Below, in pieces: positions 5,709 through 7,907 of a DNA stretch of 7,907 nucleotides. The first letter of the stretch is position 1. Each line of letters begins with the position of its first letter. The DNA lies in the NCBI GenBank assembly GCA_021641325.1, contig JAJXPD010000101.1:1-7907 (forward strand), in the 5' to 3' direction. The notes under the pieces are model-generated. The model worked only from the letters and a program-made list of their open reading frames with translations, was not told where the DNA came from and ran no database searches. This DNA is from Opitutales bacterium. Lineage in GTDB: Bacteria > Verrucomicrobiota > Verrucomicrobiia > Opitutales > Intestinicryptomonadaceae. The position numbers and the translations under genes are program-made.

Positions 5709-7643
5709 ATGGAAAAGATTGAAGAATTCATGGAGTTTCTCGAAAGCGGGAAAATGACCGTCGTCGGCGGCGTCTTCCTTGCGGCGAGCTTTGTTTTAAT
5801 GATGTCGGGCGCGGATTTCCCGCTCGACCCCGCGTGGATTACCGCGCTAATCTGCGGCTTGCCGATGATGTTCGAGGCGGCGGAGGCATTGTTTTGCCGC
5901 CGCAAAATTTCGTCGCCGCTGCTGATTTCAATCGCGATGCTCGCTTCCGTCTGCATAGGAGAGGTTTTTGCGGCGGGCGAAATCGCGTTCATCATGGCGG
6001 TTGGCGAAATCCTCGAACACATGACGGTTGCCCGCGCGAAACGCGGAATCAAAAACCTCGTGAACCTCGCCCCCGACACGGGGCGCGTGATTGTCGGCGG
6101 CGCGGCGAAAACCGTGGCGGTTGCCGAAATCAAAGTGGGCGACACCGTGCGCATTCTCCCCGGGGAGACCATTCCCGTTGACGGGAAAATTCTTTCGGGC
6201 AACACTTCCGTAGACCAGTCCGTCGTGACGGGCGAGTCCATTCCCGTGGACAAATCCGCAGGCGACGACGTGTTCTGCGGAACGGTAAACCGCTTCGGGG
6301 CGATTGACGTTTCGACAACCCGCGCGGGCGGCGATTCCTCGCTCGACAAGCTTGTGCGGCTCGTCCGCGAGGCGGAGAAAAACAAGTCGCCGTCGGAGCG
6401 CATTGCCGACAAGTGGGCGTCGATTCTCGTCCCCGCCGCGCTGCTTGTGGCTGTCGCCGCGTATTTCGCGACGGGCGACATCACCCGCGCGGTGACTGTG
6501 CTTGTGGTCTTCTGCCCGTGCGCTCTCGTGCTCGCAACCCCGACTTCCGTAATGGCGGCGATTGGTCAGGCGACGAAATTCGGCGTGATTATCAAATCGG
6601 GCGCGGCTCTCGAAACAATGGGCAAGGTTGACTGTGTAGCTTTCGACAAAACGGGCACTCTCACCGTCGGAAAGCCCGTCGTGAGCGACCTGTTTTCGGA
6701 AACCTCGCAGGAGGAACTTTTGGGACTTGCGGCGTCGGCGGAGTCGATGTCGGAACACCCGCTCGGCGCGGCGGTGGTAGAGTGCGCAAAGTCGCGCGGG
6801 GTTGAAATTTCGGAGGCGTCCGACTTCAAGATGGCCCCAGGGCGCGGGATTTCCGCGAACGTCGGCGGACGGCTTGCGGTCTGCGGAAACGCCGCGTGGC
6901 TTGCCGAAAACGGAATCGTAATTCCCCGCGCCGCGCTCGACAAATTCGAACTCTTTTCCGACGAGGGCAAGGCGTCGATTTTCGTCGGCGCTGGCGGAAA
7001 ATTCGCGGGGCTTGTCGCGCTTTCCGATACCCCCCGACCCTCCGCAAAGGAAGTTGTTTCCGAGCTTGATTCGCTCGGCGTGGAAAGCGTCTTGCTCACG
7101 GGCGACAACGCGCGGGCGGCGGAATTTTTCGCAAAAAACGCGGGCTTGAAACGCGTCTGCGCGGGGCTGCTCCCCGCCGAAAAGCTCGAAAAAATCGAGG
7201 CTCTGAAAGCCTCCCAAAAAACCGTGTGCATGGTAGGCGACGGCGTGAACGACGCCCCCGCGCTGAAATCTGCGAATGTCGGGGTTGCGATGGCGTCGAT
7301 GGGAAGCGATATCGCGGTCGAGGCGGCGGACATCGCGCTAATGGGCGACGACATTACGAACATACCGTATTTGAAACGCCTTTCAAACGCGACGGTTCGC
7401 TCGATAAAGGTGAATATCACGCTTTCAATGCTGATAAACTTTGCGGCGGTGCTGCTGTCGCTGGCGGCGGTGCTGACGCCGATAACGGGGGCGTTGGTGC
7501 ACAACTTAGGCTCAGTCTTGGTAGTCCTGAATGCGGGACTTCTGTACGACCGCAATTTGAGACGGGGCGTGAAAGCACCGTTGATGCAGCGTTTCGCGAG
7601 TGTCTCAGACTGCTCGCGTACGTCAGTACGCCACGCACCCTGA
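5709..7643 (+). CDS. P1B-type metal-exporting ATPase (copA-like; metal uncertain)
   Basis: A 644-residue P1B-ATPase that pumps metal out of the cytoplasm. Visible parts: four N-terminal membrane helices (about 16-105), the actuator Thr-Gly-Glu-Ser (174-177), helix 6 with the metal motif Cys269-Pro-Cys271, the phosphorylation site Asp313-Lys-Thr-Gly-Thr, the nucleotide-binding Ser-Glu-His350-Pro, Thr-Gly-Asp-Asn (464-467), hinge Gly-Asp-Gly-Val-Asn-Asp-Ala-Pro (510-517) and two last helices (about 566-612). There is no N-terminal HMA metal-binding domain and no Cys/His-rich tail. The last helices lack the copper signatures (Tyr-Asn, Met-x-x-Ser-Ser) and the zinc pair Lys/Asp; instead they carry Asn577 and His598-Asn599. 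CsoR control points to copper, but the residues leave specificity open, so no symbol is given. Residues 619-644 are encoded by a palindromic element and look like a foreign tail. ATG at 5709 follows csoR by 5 nt. Confidence 0.92.
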   Translation: MEKIEEFMEFLESGKMTVVGGVFLAASFVLMMSGADFPLDPAWITALICGLPMMFEAAEALFCRRKISSPLLISIAMLASVCIGEVFAAGEIAFIMAVGEILEHMTVARAKRGIKNLVNLAPDTGRVIVGGAAKTVAVAEIKVGDTVRILPGETIPVDGKILSGNTSVDQSVVTGESIPVDKSAGDDVFCGTVNRFGAIDVSTTRAGGDSSLDKLVRLVREAEKNKSPSERIADKWASILVPAALLVAVAAYFATGDITRAVTVLVVFCPCALVLATPTSVMAAIGQATKFGVIIKSGAALETMGKVDCVAFDKTGTLTVGKPVVSDLFSETSQEELLGLAASAESMSEHPLGAAVVECAKSRGVEISEASDFKMAPGRGISANVGGRLAVCGNAAWLAENGIVIPRAALDKFELFSDEGKASIFVGAGGKFAGLVALSDTPRPSAKEVVSELDSLGVESVLLTGDNARAAEFFAKNAGLKRVCAGLLPAEKLEKIEALKASQKTVCMVGDGVNDAPALKSANVGVAMASMGSDIAVEAADIALMGDDITNIPYLKRLSNATVRSIKVNITLSMLINFAAVLLSLAAVLTPITGALVHNLGSVLVVLNAGLLYDRNLRRGVKAPLMQRFASVSDCSRTSVRHAP

Positions 7644-7685
7644 GCCACCCGCAAAGCCACCGCCTGAACGGCACTTTGACGCCCC
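7564..7685. repeat. 122-nt imperfect inverted repeat across the ATPase gene end
   Basis: The two halves pair around a perfect core GCGTAC-GTCA-GTACGC (7616-7631). Paired blocks in register include GGGGCGT (7564-7570) with ACGCCCC (7679-7685), AAAG (7572-7575) with CTTT (7674-7677), CCGTT (7578-7582) with AACGG (7667-7671), and CTCAG (7604-7608) with CTGAG (7640-7644). Coordinate sums stay at 15247-15249, so only about two bulge bases are needed over the whole length. Alternative local folds also exist, for example CGCGAG (7595-7600) with CTCGCG (7613-7618). The left arm and core encode the last 26 ATPase residues, and the TGA stop (7641-7643) lies in the right arm. It may be a dispersed palindromic element of the genome (inferred; copies elsewhere cannot be seen here). 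Confidence 0.8.
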
Positions 7686-7719
7686 TAAAAAATCAGCGCA
7701 CGGCGCGAAGATTTTTAGG
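7684..7719. repeat. nested hairpin directly after the long palindrome
   Basis: CCTAAAAAATC (7684-7694) pairs with GATTTTTAGG (7710-7719) with one bulged A, and the loop holds a second perfect stem GCGC-ACG-GCGC (7696-7706). It shares two bases with the end of the long inverted repeat. No T-run follows, so it is not a standard terminator. Function unknown; it may belong to the same element. Confidence 0.7.
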
Positions 7720-7753
7720 TTGCGCTGGGAGAAAAATGGAGTGTACAAAAAGC

Positions 7754-7793
7754 GGAAATTCCAAGTTTTGGGATTTCCCCTTTTCTTTTTTTT
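7754..7793 (+). terminator. intrinsic terminator of the csoR-ATPase operon
   Basis: GGAAATTCCAA (7754-7764) and TTGGGATTTCC (7768-7778) form an 11-bp stem with one G-U pair and a 3-nt loop GTT. It is followed by CC and then TTTT-C-TTTTTTTT (7781-7793). It lies 110 nt after the ATPase stop. On the other strand the stem is followed by a short T5 run (plus-strand A5 at 7747-7751), so weak termination of leftward transcription is possible. Confidence 0.85.
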
Positions 7794-7796
7794 ATC

Positions 7797-7809
7797 CGCG
7801 CAAAGCGCG
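7797..7809. repeat. small GC hairpin after the terminator
   Basis: CGCGC-AAA-GCGCG is a perfect 5-bp stem with a 3-nt loop, followed by TCTATTTTAATT. It could act as a weak back-up terminator for rightward transcription. The surrounding DNA up to the window end is AT-rich and holds no supported gene. Confidence 0.5.
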
Positions 7810-7859
7810 TCTATTTTAATTAGTTTCTCTCTTCTCAAAGAATAATCCCAAGCACAGTA

Positions 7860-7874
7860 ATTGGCGCAGCCAAT
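7860..7874. repeat. perfect short palindrome ATTGGC-GCA-GCCAAT
   Basis: Six-base arms with a 3-nt centre, in AT-rich non-coding DNA 34 nt before the window end. It may be an operator or hairpin belonging to whatever gene lies to the right. Nothing in the window decides between these. Confidence 0.45.
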
Positions 7875-7907
7875 ACGAACTAATACAGAAAAGGCGCGGT
7901 TATAGCC

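Noticed and set aside
5928..7217. Long minus-strand open frame opposite the ATPase
   Set aside because: Its Arg/His-rich, low-complexity composition is typical of an antisense shadow in GC-rich DNA; the plus strand has a complete motif set for a P1B-ATPase.
7564..7725. Integron attC site
   Set aside because: The length and imperfect pairing fit, but the flanks lack the RYYYAAC and GTTRRRY core boxes (nearest is GTTGCGC), there is no integrase, and the neighbouring genes are not cassette-like.
7600..7845. Small plus-strand open frame downstream of the ATPase
   Set aside because: It runs through two hairpins and the terminator and reads a poly-Phe stretch from the T-run, so it is not a plausible protein.

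Overview
The window looks like a core-genome stretch of a GC-rich Gram-negative bacterium, plausibly Verrucomicrobiota (Opitutales-like). The grounds are codon habit, weak or absent Shine-Dalgarno sites, a short CstA form and a lipoprotein-rich cluster. This placement is an inference from style, because no rRNA or marker phylogeny is visible. Gene density is very high, with several 1-6 bp overlaps.

Layout: (i) 1-2626, minus strand: a probable four-gene operon read right to left. It encodes a CstA-family transporter, an unrecognised 166-aa cytoplasmic protein, a 167-aa lipoprotein, and the first 43 residues of an exported protein cut by the window edge. A well-formed minus-strand promoter lies at 2704-2732. 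(ii) 2789-3597, plus strand: two overlapping crcB/fluc genes, apparently encoding a heterodimeric fluoride channel. (iii) 3592-5210, minus strand: a class I aminotransferase followed by tsaE, coupled by TAATG. The tsaE stop overlaps the stop of the second crcB gene. (iv) 5394-7643, plus strand: a copper-type module with an operator-like palindrome, csoR (TTG start) and a P1B-type metal ATPase. (v) 7564-7907: a region full of palindromes, with a 122-nt imperfect inverted repeat covering the last 26 codons of the ATPase, a second hairpin, a strong intrinsic terminator and two small hairpins.

Functionally, the right half is a metal-efflux unit: CsoR should leave its operator when loaded with Cu(I) and release expression of the pump. 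The crcB pair exports fluoride. TsaE belongs to tRNA t6A synthesis and the aminotransferase to amino-acid metabolism. CstA-family proteins take up small substrates such as pyruvate or peptides.

I do not see an entirely new multi-gene system. The most unusual items are the long palindrome that appears to have supplied a new C-terminus to the ATPase, the non-canonical metal-site residues of that ATPase, and the complementary loss of signature residues in the two Fluc subunits.
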